Source of the DNA: Bacteroidota bacterium
Lineage (GTDB): Bacteria > Bacteroidota > Bacteroidia > Flavobacteriales > Flavobacteriaceae
NCBI GenBank assembly: GCA_021793375.1
Contig: JAJYSY010000020.1
Coordinates: 1-36,505, forward strand
Length of the DNA stretch: 36,505 bases
Direction of reading: 5' to 3'
Below, piece by piece: positions 22,300 through 31,046 of the stretch. The notes below the pieces were generated by a model. The model saw only the letters and a list, made by a program, of their open reading frames with translations, did no database searches and was not told where the DNA came from. The first letter of the stretch is position 1, and each line of letters starts with the position of its first letter. Position numbers and translations under genes: made by a program.

Positions 22300-23697
22300 A
22301 TGAAAAGAAATACTCTCCTCTTACTCAGCATATTTTTATTTACTTTAATTTCTTGCTATGAAGATTTTGATGATAAAATCAGAAATGCTTCTTTAGCCGA
22401 TACACAGAACTTTGTTTATAAAGGTTTAAAACAATTTTATTTATATAAAGAAAACAAACAAGAATTAGCAGATGATTATTTTTCTGATCAAGAAGATTTA
22501 AATGCTTATTTAGCTGAATTTAATTCTCCTGAAAGCTTGTTTGAATCTTTAAAATATCATGAAGATAGATTTAGTATTATTGTTTCTGATTTTAGAGAAT
22601 TGGAAAAGCAATTGGATGGCATTTCCTTAAACAACGGAATGGCTTTTGGATTGGTAAAAATCTCTTCTTCAGGAAAAGTTTTTGGTTATGTAAGATATGT
22701 AATGCCCAATTCTTCTGCAGCAAATCAAGGTGTAGAAAGAGGAATGATTTTTCATAAAATAGATGGTACAACCTTAACAGAAAACAATTATTCTCAACTT
22801 TTATCCGGAGAAAATTACACCATACATTTAGCAGAATTAGTAGAAGACGATTTGATTTCTTTAGAAGAAAGCATTCATTTGACAAAGGAAGAGTTTTCAG
22901 AAAATCCCATTCATATTTCCACAGTTTTATCTGTTGATGAATACAAAGTCGGATATTTAATGTACAATAGTTTTACGCGAACTTTTGATGAAGACCTCAA
23001 CGCTGTTTTTGGAGATTTTAAAGCAGAAGGAATCACAGATTTAGTATTGGATTTAAGATACAACAGCGGAGGAAGTATTGAAACAAGCAGAACTTTAGCC
23101 GGAATGATCACCGGGCAATTCAACGGAGAACTCTTTGCCAAAGAAGTTTATAATGAAAATTTCCCGGATAAAGATTTACTATTTAAAAACAAAACAAGAA
23201 ATGGCTCAAGTTTAAACAGTTTAAATTTAGACAAAGTTTATATTCTTACTTCCAACAGCACTGCTTCTGCCAGCGAATTATTAATCAATGGACTAAATCC
23301 TTATATTAATGTAGTGCAAATCGGCGATTACAGCACAGGAAAATTCCAAGGTTCTGTTACTTTATATGATTCTCCTGATTTTACGCGTTCCGCTGTTCAG
23401 CCCGGACATTATTATGCTATGCAACCTTTGATTTTAAAAACCATAAATGCAGAAGGTTTTACAGATTTTCACGATGGATTAGCTCCGGATATTCAGCAAA
23501 AAGAAGATTTAAACAACTTAGGAAATTTGGGAAATCCGGAAGAAAAATTACTACAATTAGCTTTACAACATCTCACCGGAAATACTACAACAGCAAAAAA
23601 ACCTGAAAAAGAAAGCTTTTTCAACTACTCTCAAATAAGTGAAAACCAAGATAATAAGCATCTTTTTCAACAAATGCATACAGAATTGGATTTATGA
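22300..23697 (+). CDS. S41-family (C-terminal processing) peptidase lipoprotein
   Basis: A 465-residue protein. The start is placed at the ATG at 22300 because it opens a lipoprotein signal, MKRNTLLLLSIFLFTLISC. An earlier in-frame start at 22216 would put 28 unlikely residues ahead of it. A PDZ-like region (MPNSSAANQGVERGMIFHKIDG) is followed by the S41 catalytic domain with LDLRYNSGGS, then TASASE around residues 321-326 (S323 as nucleophile) and the likely general base K348 in STGKFQG. Such enzymes cut secreted or envelope proteins. The substrate is unknown. Confidence 0.9.
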   Translation: MKRNTLLLLSIFLFTLISCYEDFDDKIRNASLADTQNFVYKGLKQFYLYKENKQELADDYFSDQEDLNAYLAEFNSPESLFESLKYHEDRFSIIVSDFRELEKQLDGISLNNGMAFGLVKISSSGKVFGYVRYVMPNSSAANQGVERGMIFHKIDGTTLTENNYSQLLSGENYTIHLAELVEDDLISLEESIHLTKEEFSENPIHISTVLSVDEYKVGYLMYNSFTRTFDEDLNAVFGDFKAEGITDLVLDLRYNSGGSIETSRTLAGMITGQFNGELFAKEVYNENFPDKDLLFKNKTRNGSSLNSLNLDKVYILTSNSTASASELLINGLNPYINVVQIGDYSTGKFQGSVTLYDSPDFTRSAVQPGHYYAMQPLILKTINAEGFTDFHDGLAPDIQQKEDLNNLGNLGNPEEKLLQLALQHLTGNTTTAKKPEKESFFNYSQISENQDNKHLFQQMHTELDL

Positions 23698-23756
23698 TTT
23701 TATAAATTGGCATACCAATTGCTTTTACTCTCAGCAATAATCAATATTTATAAAAT

Positions 23757-24455
23757 ATGAGACTAATTTTAATTGTATTTACTTTTATGATTTCAGCAGG
23801 AACTTTATCAGCACAAAACACACAACCCACAGGAATAACCGTTAGCGGAGAAGGAATTGTCAAGGTCACTCCCGATCGCGTAAAAATTAAAGCTCGTGTA
23901 GAAAACAAAGCACAAACTGCTCAAGAAGCTAAAACCAAAACCGATAAAGCCGTAAATAAAGTTTTGGATTTTTTGAAAAAAGAAAAAATTGATGAAAAAG
24001 ATTTTCAAACTGATTACATCAACTTAGATCAAAAAACAGATTATAATACCAAAGAAACACATTATAATGCAGAGCAATCCATTTCTATTACCTTGCATAA
24101 TGTAGAAGATTATTCCAAAATTATCGGTGGATTGATGAATTCGGGAATCAACAGAATTGACGGAGTTACTTTTGAAAATTCTCAAGTAAAAAAACACCAA
24201 AAAGAAGCCCGCATAAAAGCGATTGAAAACGCTAAAGAAAAAGCAGAAGATTATGCAAAAACTTTAAATCTTAAAGTTGGAATTGCCCAAATGATTACAG
24301 AATCCGGCAGTAATAATCCTTCTCCTCGTCCGATGTTGATGAGAGCTGCAAGCTATGATTCAACAAATGCGAATGCTCAAGAATCACCTTTAGCTGTTGG
24401 ACAAATAGAAATTACAGAAAAAGTTGAAGTCAGATTTAAAATTGATTTAGAATAA
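23757..24455 (+). CDS. SIMPL (DUF541) domain periplasmic protein
   Basis: A 232-residue protein with a signal peptide ending SAGTLSAQ and a SIMPL/DUF541 body. Family signals are ITVSGEGIVKVTPDRVKIKA, AVNKVLDFLKKEKIDEKDFQ and KAEDYAKTLNLKVG. Relatives form oligomeric rings in the periplasm. Physiological function is unclear. It is 59 bp downstream of the S41 peptidase gene in the same direction and is followed by a stem-loop terminator. Confidence 0.88.
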   Translation: MRLILIVFTFMISAGTLSAQNTQPTGITVSGEGIVKVTPDRVKIKARVENKAQTAQEAKTKTDKAVNKVLDFLKKEKIDEKDFQTDYINLDQKTDYNTKETHYNAEQSISITLHNVEDYSKIIGGLMNSGINRIDGVTFENSQVKKHQKEARIKAIENAKEKAEDYAKTLNLKVGIAQMITESGSNNPSPRPMLMRAASYDSTNANAQESPLAVGQIEITEKVEVRFKIDLE

Positions 24456-24477
24456 AACATTTATCAAAATCCGTTTC

Positions 24478-24520
24478 AAAAGTCAATACGAAATAACAAA
24501 AAGTAGTATTGGCTTTTTTT
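24478..24520 (+). terminator. Stem-loop terminator after the SIMPL gene
   Basis: A 12-bp stem aaaagtcaatac (24478-24489) / gtattggctttt (24506-24517) with one G-U pair, followed by a T-run. Confidence 0.8.
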
Positions 24521-24542
24521 ATTTCGCTGTGGTCAAAAAGTT

Positions 24543-24550
24543 TATCTTTG
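24543..24550 (+). promoter_or_regulatory. -7 promoter box of the lipoprotein gene at 24565
   Basis: Sequence TATCTTTG, an exact TAnnTTTG match, 14 bp before the chosen ATG. It argues against an upstream in-frame start at 24529, which would lie before the box. Confidence 0.6.
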
Positions 24551-24564
24551 TCAAAAAACCAAAA

Positions 24565-25347
24565 ATGAAAAAAACAGCGTTATTTTTATTGCTCATCACT
24601 TGTTTTATCGCTTGTAAAAACAAAGAAAATAATTCCATCACTGATCAATCTGAAAAAGAAGAACAAGTTCAAAAAAACAATAAAGCTGAAGAATATTTAA
24701 AAGAAGTAAGTATAACCCATCAAACTGAGGAATATAATTCTCACAAAGCTATTCGTTTTCAAACTGTATCAACCCTTGATAAACCTGCATTACGCGTCAG
24801 TTTAAGCACAAATCTCAACGGTTTTAAAATCCAAACAGAAGATTCTAAGTTTTTATATTTCGATGGAAACAAGCTGTATTCTTCTGAAAAAAAATTACCG
24901 GAAGATTTATTGAATTATATGCTTTCCACAGTTTATTATTTTTCCCTTCCTTATCACTTAGAAAATCTGACTGCTGAAGTTCTCAATCATAAATCAACAG
25001 ACCGTTTGCTCAATTCCGAATTTTCTTCTTTAACGCTGAAATTAAAAGAAAATATTTTACAGCAAACAACGGAAGAAATCAAAGTTTTTTCTGCTCCAAA
25101 AACCAGTTTTTTAACTGCGGTAGAATTTTCGCAGTCTTCTAAAAATCCACCGATTTTAGTTTACCAAAATTATTTTTCCATCGGCAAAATTATCATCGCT
25201 AAATATTGGGAATTTTACGACGCTGCAGAAGAAGAAAATCCGGTTTTAACAGAAAAAATAACCCTTTCCGGTGTAAATTTCTTTACCCCACAAAAAGATT
25301 TCTTTAAAATTCCGGAGAACACCTATAAAATAAATTTTTCTCATTGA
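24565..25347 (+). CDS. Lipoprotein of unknown function
   Basis: A 260-residue lipoprotein with the signal MKKTALFLLLITCFIAC (lipobox cysteine). The body is charged and beta-rich with no family motif that I recognise. The start was set by the signal peptide and by a promoter box between this ATG and an earlier GTG. It is monocistronic, between a terminator and the thrS promoter. Outer-membrane or periplasmic location is likely. Confidence 0.75.
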   Translation: MKKTALFLLLITCFIACKNKENNSITDQSEKEEQVQKNNKAEEYLKEVSITHQTEEYNSHKAIRFQTVSTLDKPALRVSLSTNLNGFKIQTEDSKFLYFDGNKLYSSEKKLPEDLLNYMLSTVYYFSLPYHLENLTAEVLNHKSTDRLLNSEFSSLTLKLKENILQQTTEEIKVFSAPKTSFLTAVEFSQSSKNPPILVYQNYFSIGKIIIAKYWEFYDAAEEENPVLTEKITLSGVNFFTPQKDFFKIPENTYKINFSH

Positions 25348-25414
25348 TTTTTACTTTTCAATATTAAGAAATCACAATTCTCTATAGAAAAAGAAAAACT
25401 TATAAAATCTAATA

Positions 25415-25444
25415 TTGCGCAAACAAATTAACCTCTTATCTTTG
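25415..25444 (+). promoter_or_regulatory. Promoter of the thrS-infC-rpmI-rplT operon
   Basis: TTG (25415-25417), a 19-bp spacer, then TATCTTTG (25437-25444). Both elements and the spacing fit the Bacteroidota sigma-A consensus TTG-N19-TAnnTTTG. The thrS ATG is 19 bp downstream. Confidence 0.75.
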
Positions 25445-25463
25445 CACTTCAATTTATAAACTT

Positions 25464-27404
25464 ATGATTGAAATCATTTTGCCGGATGGCAGCATAAAAA
25501 AAGTAGAAAACGGAACCACTCCATTTCAAATTGCACAAAGCATCAGTAGCGGATTAGCGCGAAATGTACTTTCTGCAAAATTCAACAACAACACTGTTGA
25601 GGTTTCTGAAGCTTTAACTGAAGATGGAAGTTTAGTGCTCTACACTTGGAATGATGATGAAGGGAAACAAGCTTTTTGGCACAGCTCTGCTCACGTGATG
25701 GCACAAGCTTTACAAGAACTTTACCCCAATATAAAATTAACTATTGGTCCGGCCGTGGAAAACGGTTTTTATTATGACTTGGATCCCAATGGGGAAAAAA
25801 TATCAGAAAACGATTTCCCGAAAATCGAAAAACGCATGCTGGAAATTGCACGCGGAAAACACGATTTTAAGAAATATGCTATTTCTAAAGAAAAAGCTTT
25901 GGATTTTTATCAAGGAAATGAATATAAACTCGAGCTTCTTGAAAATTTAGAAGATGGAGAAATCACTTTCTGCGATCAAGATACTTTTACAGATTTATGC
26001 CGAGGCGGACATATTCCCAATACAAAATTCATCAAAGCCGTAAAACTGATGAATATTGCCGGCGCTTATTGGCGTGGTGACGAAAACAATCCGCAGCTTT
26101 CTCGTATTTATGGAATTTCTTTTCCTAAACAGAAAGAATTAAAGGAATATTTAAAACTTTTAGAAGAAGCAAAAGAACGCGATCACCGAAAATTAGGTCG
26201 TGAATTAAAACTTTTTACTTTTTCTCAAAAAGTAGGACAAGGTTTACCTTTATGGTTGCCAAAAGGAACAGCTTTAAGAGAGAGATTACAAAATTTCTTA
26301 AAAAAAGCACAGCAAAAAGCAGGATATGATATGGTTATTTCTCCGCATATCGGTCATAAAGAACTTTATGAAACTTCCGGACATTATGAAAAATATGGAG
26401 AAGATAGCTTCAGACCTATAAATACTCCACACGAAGGTGAGGAATTTTTACTCAAACCGATGAACTGTCCGCACCATTGTGAAATTTATAAATCCGATTC
26501 TTGGAGTTATAGAGATTTACCGATTCGCTATGCAGAATTTGGAACAGTTTACAGGTATGAACAAAGTGGAGAATTACACGGATTAACAAGAGTTAGAGGT
26601 TTTACGCAAGATGATGCTCATATTTTTTGTACGCCCGATCAATTAGATGAGGAATTTAAAAAAGTAATCGATTTAACTTTATATGTTTTTCAAAGTTTAG
26701 GATTTGAAGATTTCACTGCACAAGTTTCTCTACGCGACCCGGAGAACAAACAAAAATATATCGGTAGCGATGAAAACTGGGAAAAAGCAGAAAATGCTAT
26801 CATTAATGCTGCAAAAGAAAAAGGGTTAAACTATAAAGTTGAAGAAGGAGAAGCCGCTTTTTATGGCCCTAAATTAGATTTTATGGTAAAAGATGCTTTG
26901 GGCAGAAGCTGGCAATTAGGAACTATTCAGGTGGATTATAACTTACCGGAGCGTTTTGACTTAACCTACACCGGAAGCGATAACAACGCCCACCGCCCGG
27001 TGATGATTCATCGTGCGCCATTTGGAAGTATGGAAAGATTTATTGCTATTTTATTAGAAAACACCAAAGGAAATTTCCCTTTATGGCTGATGCCAGAGCA
27101 AGCAATAATTTTGCCATTAAGCGAAAAATATGAGAATTACACAAAAAAAGTTTTAAAATTACTTGAAAATGACGAAATTCGCGGTCTATTAGATAACAGA
27201 AATGAAACTATCGGCAAAAAAATTAGAGAAGCTGAGGTTTCTAAGATACCATATATGCTGATTGTTGGTGAACAAGAAGAAAAAAATGGTACGGTTTCTG
27301 TTCGTAAACATGGTGGCGAAGATTTAGGTTCGATGAGTATTGAAGAATTTTCTAAAATACTTCAAGATGAAATTAAATCTTCTGTCAAAGAATTTGAAGT
27401 TTAA
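25464..27404 (+). CDS. thrS: Threonine-tRNA ligase
   Basis: A 646-residue complete ThrRS. It has an N-terminal TGS domain ([18 protein letters not shown]), an editing domain with the [11 protein letters not shown] motif (HxxxH), and a class II catalytic core with [14 protein letters not shown] supplying zinc ligands, the [14 protein letters not shown] motif and [17 protein letters not shown]-terminal anticodon-binding domain follows. It charges tRNA-Thr in the cytoplasm. It heads the conserved thrS-infC-rpmI-rplT operon and has its own promoter directly upstream. Confidence 0.98.
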   Translation: MIEIILPDGSIKKVENGTTPFQIAQSISSGLARNVLSAKFNNNTVEVSEALTEDGSLVLYTWNDDEGKQAFWHSSAHVMAQALQELYPNIKLTIGPAVENGFYYDLDPNGEKISENDFPKIEKRMLEIARGKHDFKKYAISKEKALDFYQGNEYKLELLENLEDGEITFCDQDTFTDLCRGGHIPNTKFIKAVKLMNIAGAYWRGDENNPQLSRIYGISFPKQKELKEYLKLLEEAKERDHRKLGRELKLFTFSQKVGQGLPLWLPKGTALRERLQNFLKKAQQKAGYDMVISPHIGHKELYETSGHYEKYGEDSFRPINTPHEGEEFLLKPMNCPHHCEIYKSDSWSYRDLPIRYAEFGTVYRYEQSGELHGLTRVRGFTQDDAHIFCTPDQLDEEFKKVIDLTLYVFQSLGFEDFTAQVSLRDPENKQKYIGSDENWEKAENAIINAAKEKGLNYKVEEGEAAFYGPKLDFMVKDALGRSWQLGTIQVDYNLPERFDLTYTGSDNNAHRPVMIHRAPFGSMERFIAILLENTKGNFPLWLMPEQAIILPLSEKYENYTKKVLKLLENDEIRGLLDNRNETIGKKIREAEVSKIPYMLIVGEQEEKNGTVSVRKHGGEDLGSMSIEEFSKILQDEIKSSVKEFEV

Positions 27405-27423
27405 TTTTTAAAAATTTAGAACA

Positions 27424-27978
27424 ATCCGAAGAAGAAGAAGAAGATCAAGAGATCATTCAAGAAAGAAAGAAGACGCTCACCGTATTAACCGTAAAATTAG
27501 AGCGAAGAAAGTCCGCTTGGTAGGCGACAATGTAGAGATGGATATTTATCCAATCGAGAAAGCTTTGGCTATTGCTGAAGAATTAGGTTTGGATTTGGTT
27601 GAAATTTCTCCTGACGCTAAGCCTCCCGTAGTTAAAGCGATGGACTATAAAAAATTCTTGTTTGAACAAAAGAAACGCGAAAAAGCCAGAAAAGCTAAAG
27701 CGTCAAAAGTCATCAATAAAGAAATCCGTTTTGGACCCAATACTGATGACCACGATTATGAGTTCAAGAAAAACCACGCCATCCGATTTTTGAAAGATGG
27801 AGCAAAAGTAAAAGCTTATGTGTTTTTTAAAGGCCGTTCTATTGTCTTTAAAGATCAAGGAGAAATCTTATTGCTTCGTTTAGCACAAGATTTGGAAGAG
27901 TATGGAAAAGTTGAACAATTACCAAAATTAGAAGGGAAACGCATGACTATGTTTATCTCTCCTAAAAAACAAAAGTAA
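27424..27978 (+). CDS. infC: Translation initiation factor IF-3 (probable AUC start)
   Basis: IF-3 binds the 30S subunit and checks start-codon pairing. The body is typical: [37 protein letters not shown], the [15 protein letters not shown] linker and a C-domain ending [11 protein letters not shown]. No ATG precedes the conserved N-terminal sequence. The first usable codon in frame is ATC at 27424, followed by an arginine-rich run typical of Flavobacteriia, giving 184 residues. A TTG start at 27517 would remove conserved sequence. Rare AUU/AUC/AUA starts in infC underlie IF-3 autoregulation in other bacteria. The gene is 19 bp after thrS. Confidence 0.9.
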   Translation: MRRRRRRSRDHSRKKEDAHRINRKIRAKKVRLVGDNVEMDIYPIEKALAIAEELGLDLVEISPDAKPPVVKAMDYKKFLFEQKKREKARKAKASKVINKEIRFGPNTDDHDYEFKKNHAIRFLKDGAKVKAYVFFKGRSIVFKDQGEILLLRLAQDLEEYGKVEQLPKLEGKRMTMFISPKKQK

Positions 27979-28060
27979 AATAACTTTTCTTGCATTTAGA
28001 AAACAATATAATTGCAAGGAATTTTATGATAAATAAATAGAGCATTTAAAAACATACGAT

Positions 28061-28258
28061 ATGCCAAAAATGAAAACAAATTCCAGTGCTAAAAAACGTT
28101 TTAAAGTTACGGCATCTGGTAAGATCAAGAGAAAACATGCTTTTAAGAGTCATATTTTGACAAAAAAATCTAAAAAGCGCAAAAAACGATTAACAAAACC
28201 TGGATTAGTTCACAAAGCTGATGAGAATAACATCAAGCATTGTTTAAGACTGAAATAG
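28061..28258 (+). CDS. rpmI: 50S ribosomal protein L35
   Basis: A 65-residue basic protein beginning [20 protein letters not shown] and containing [20 protein letters not shown], the standard bL35 signature. It sits between infC and rplT in the conserved order and ends with the family-typical KHCLRLK region. Confidence 0.98.
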   Translation: MPKMKTNSSAKKRFKVTASGKIKRKHAFKSHILTKKSKKRKKRLTKPGLVHKADENNIKHCLRLK

Positions 28259-28295
28259 GAATTGTTCGGTTTAAATTAAAATAAATTATTAACCC

Positions 28296-28328
28296 TGGAG
28301 TGGGCTCCAAAGATTCCGTTTAGACGGA
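28296..28328 (+). promoter_or_regulatory. Two small hairpins in the rplT leader
   Basis: Stem tggag/ctcca with loop tggg (28296-28309) and stem tccgt/acgga with loop ttag (28315-28328), both in the 97-bp gap between rpmI and rplT. L20 represses this operon by binding its own mRNA in several bacteria, so these may be the binding structure. Stems are short, so support is limited. Confidence 0.35.
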
Positions 28329-28355
28329 GCGCCTACTACAAAAAAACAGTAAATT

Positions 28356-28700
28356 ATGCCAAGATCAGTAAACTCAGTTGCTTCTCGCAGAAGAAGAAAA
28401 AAAGTGATGAAGCAAGCAAAAGGATATTTTGGAACACGTAAAAACGTGTGGACAGTATCTAAAAACGCAGTAGATAAAGCGATGCTATATTCGTATCGTG
28501 ACCGTAAAACCAAGAAACGTAATTTTCGTTCTCTTTGGATTATGAGAATTAATGCTGCTGCAAGATTAAACGGAATGTCGTATTCCAAATTTATGGGAAA
28601 ACTCAAAGCTGCTAATATAGATCTGAATAGAAAAGTATTAGCTGATTTAGCGATGAATCATCCCGATGCTTTTAAAGCAATTGTTGAAAAAGTAAAATAA
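28356..28700 (+). CDS. rplT: 50S ribosomal protein L20
   Basis: A 114-residue bL20. It begins [20 protein letters not shown] and continues [40 protein letters not shown] and [21 protein letters not shown], all family signatures. It is last in the translation operon, followed by a terminator. Confidence 0.98.
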   Translation: MPRSVNSVASRRRRKKVMKQAKGYFGTRKNVWTVSKNAVDKAMLYSYRDRKTKKRNFRSLWIMRINAAARLNGMSYSKFMGKLKAANIDLNRKVLADLAMNHPDAFKAIVEKVK

Positions 28701-28727
28701 ATTAAAAATATTTGCTCTATTTTAAGG

Positions 28728-28760
28728 AAATCCTTCTCGATTTGAGAGGGATTTTCTATT
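28728..28760 (+). terminator. Terminator of the thrS-infC-rpmI-rplT operon
   Basis: Stem aaatccttctc (28728-28738) / gagagggattt (28744-28754) with a five-base loop and a following T-rich tract. Confidence 0.8.
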
Positions 28761-28770
28761 TTTAAGCCCA

Positions 28771-29742
28771 ATGAAAAAAATATTTTTACTGCTATTTTCT
28801 TTATTACTTCAGTTTTCGGTCTTCGCCCAAATAAAACCGGATACTACCCTGTTTCAAAAGTTCTACAAATTTGAAGATCGAGATGAGGTTTTTGTTCCTT
28901 TAGGAAAAATCGCTTTTGCAGATACTGTGGTGGAATTTAAAAGAGGAAATCCGCCCGCAAAAGAACCTTTTAATAATCCTGATAACGGACTTGGAGAACC
29001 TGATTTTACTACTTACGCAACAGATGAACCCAAATATGTTTCCATAGGTTGCGGTGGACAATACACCGTCAAATTTAAAGAAGTGGGTTTTATAGATATC
29101 GAAGGTCCCGATTTGGTTTTCTTTGAAGTCGGTCCGTCTATCGAACCTTTTAAAGTCGAAATCTCTACAGACGGAAAAAAATGGCTTCAATTAGGCCGAC
29201 AAGTAAATGGCGGGCAAACTACTGTGGATATCGGTAGATTTGTGAGAAAAACAGATCCTCCTCAGATTTTTCATTATATCAGAATTACAGATCTAAAAAG
29301 ATTTTGTGGAGGCGTAACTCCCGGAGCTGATATAGATGCGGTCGGGGCAATTGGCGCAGTTATCAAGCTGAGTTTAGATGCTAAAGTGCTTTTTGATTAT
29401 GATAAGTTTGTCATTAGAAAAAGTGCACAAAAACCCCTTGATAAATTAGTTAGACAACTTCAAGAAATTCCTAAAGCAAAAATTCAAATTCACGGACACA
29501 CTGACGGAGATGGTTCTGAAGAATACAATCAAATTTTAGGACAAAACAGAGCTGAAAGTGTACGTACTTATCTACAACAAAAATTAAAAAACACCGGAGA
29601 TTTTACTTATGAAATAGAATCTTTTGGAAAAAGCAAGCCGGTAAAAGACAACGAAACAGACGAAGGAAAACAACAAAACAGAAGAGTTGAAATCATTGTT
29701 TTTCCGGATAAGGATTTTTACAAACCTCCAAAAAAGGATTAA
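28771..29742 (+). CDS. OmpA-family peptidoglycan-associated protein
   Basis: A 323-residue secreted protein with a signal peptide (MKKIFLLLFSLLLQFSVFAQ). The N-terminal 190 residues are beta-rich and of a kind seen in Flavobacteriia next to OmpA domains. The C-terminal OmpA domain (about 205-315) contains KVLFDYDKFVIRKSAQKPLD and IQIHGHTDGDGSEEYNQILG followed by QNRAESVRTYL, the peptidoglycan-binding motif. It is predicted to anchor the outer envelope to the cell wall. The stop overlaps the convergent gene at 29739 by 4 bp, with no terminator between them. Confidence 0.88.
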   Translation: MKKIFLLLFSLLLQFSVFAQIKPDTTLFQKFYKFEDRDEVFVPLGKIAFADTVVEFKRGNPPAKEPFNNPDNGLGEPDFTTYATDEPKYVSIGCGGQYTVKFKEVGFIDIEGPDLVFFEVGPSIEPFKVEISTDGKKWLQLGRQVNGGQTTVDIGRFVRKTDPPQIFHYIRITDLKRFCGGVTPGADIDAVGAIGAVIKLSLDAKVLFDYDKFVIRKSAQKPLDKLVRQLQEIPKAKIQIHGHTDGDGSEEYNQILGQNRAESVRTYLQQKLKNTGDFTYEIESFGKSKPVKDNETDEGKQQNRRVEIIVFPDKDFYKPPKKD

Positions 29743-30998
29743 GTCTTATGTTTTTTAGGTTCTGCTGCCGGAAAAAGTAAATTGTTTAATATCAATCTGT
29801 ATCCGGGAGAATTAGGATGTAAAGATAATTCTGTGTGCGGATCTCCCACTCGATGTGCATAATCTTCCGGATCGTGTCCGCCATAAAAAGTAAAAAATCC
29901 TTTTCCTTTATTTCCATGGATATAACGCGCTTCTCCATTTTTTTTGTTTTCTCCCATGGTAATCACCGTAGATTTTATTTCATTGGGGTCAAAAGCTGTG
30001 GTTTGTCCCATAAATCCTTTTACCAAAGAAGTATGATTCTGATTAAGCATAGTAGGAACAGGATCCCATTTTGCTGAAAAAGTTTTTAAACTAAAATAAT
30101 CTTCTTCTCTGGGGATTTTTCTTTTGTTGGTCATATCTATAGAAGAAAGCTCATAAACAGTAGGATCTTTTTCCAAAGTAAAATCAGTAAAAGCAAATGT
30201 TTTGCTGTAATCCAACTTATTTTGATAACCCGGTTCGCTCGGATCTCCATCAAACATAGGTTCACAAATATCTGTGTTTTCTGCAGCCAAAGCAATATCA
30301 AAAGAATCGGTTGCGCTACACATTGCAAACATAAATCCTCCTCCGATGACATAATCTCTTATTTTTTTTGCCACAGCAAGTTTAGAATCCGATACTTTAT
30401 CAAATCCTAATTTAGCTGCTCTGGCTTCTGCTTCTTTCTTTTCTTTGATATACCAAGGAGTTGAACGATAAGCTCCATAAAATTTTCCGTATTGCCCGGT
30501 GAAATCTTCATGATGTAAATGCAGCCAATCGTAAAGCACTAATTTATCGTCTAAAACTTCTTCATCATAGACTTTATCATAAGGAATTTCTGCATAAGTT
30601 AACGCTAATGTAACCGCATCATCCCAAGGTAAATTTCCTGGGGGCGTATAAACCGCAATTTTAGGTGCTTTTTCTAAAACTACTGCGGCTTGATTTTTAG
30701 ACGGACTTTCTATTTCTTGTAAGATAGCTTCTGTTTTGCTATCGCTTAAAACTTCATAAGAAACTCCTCTGATTTTACATTCTTGACGAAATTCTTCTGT
30801 GTCGGGCAATAAAAAAGCCCCTCCTCTATAATTGAGCAACCAATTTACTTTTTTCTTTTTCGTTAACACCCAATAAGTGATACCATAAGCTTTTAAGTGA
30901 TTTTCTTGGGCTTCTGCATCCATTGGAATTAAGATATAAGAAGCAAAAGAAGAAATAGGAATTATAAATATAATAAGTAATAAGACTATTTTTTTCAT
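29739..30998 (-). CDS. Secreted protein of the group often labelled asparagine synthetase B
   Basis: A 419-residue protein with a signal peptide (MKKIVLLLIIFIIPISSFAS). It resembles a Bacteroidota protein group that databases often name asparagine synthetase B. It contains WVLTKKKKVNWLLNYRGGAF, IGGGFMFAMCSATDSFDIAL and a late TFYGGHDPEDYAHRVGDP, but no N-terminal catalytic Cys and no PP-loop motif of true AsnB. The GGGFMFAMCSATD stretch is reminiscent of a class-I glutamine-amidotransferase-like nucleophile elbow. An exported protein is unlikely to make asparagine, so I treat the usual name as doubtful. Function is unknown. Confidence 0.6.
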   Translation of the reverse strand: MKKIVLLLIIFIIPISSFASYILIPMDAEAQENHLKAYGITYWVLTKKKKVNWLLNYRGGAFLLPDTEEFRQECKIRGVSYEVLSDSKTEAILQEIESPSKNQAAVVLEKAPKIAVYTPPGNLPWDDAVTLALTYAEIPYDKVYDEEVLDDKLVLYDWLHLHHEDFTGQYGKFYGAYRSTPWYIKEKKEAEARAAKLGFDKVSDSKLAVAKKIRDYVIGGGFMFAMCSATDSFDIALAAENTDICEPMFDGDPSEPGYQNKLDYSKTFAFTDFTLEKDPTVYELSSIDMTNKRKIPREEDYFSLKTFSAKWDPVPTMLNQNHTSLVKGFMGQTTAFDPNEIKSTVITMGENKKNGEARYIHGNKGKGFFTFYGGHDPEDYAHRVGDPHTELSLHPNSPGYRLILNNLLFPAAEPKKHKT

Positions 30999-31046
30999 AT
31001 TGCTTAATATAATAAATCCGTGATAATTTGGTTGTTAAATTTCCTT

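Noticed and set aside
27989-28018. CTTGCA/TGCAAG stem between infC and rpmI as a regulatory element
   Set aside because: A six-base stem with an 18-base loop in AT-rich sequence is too weak to support.
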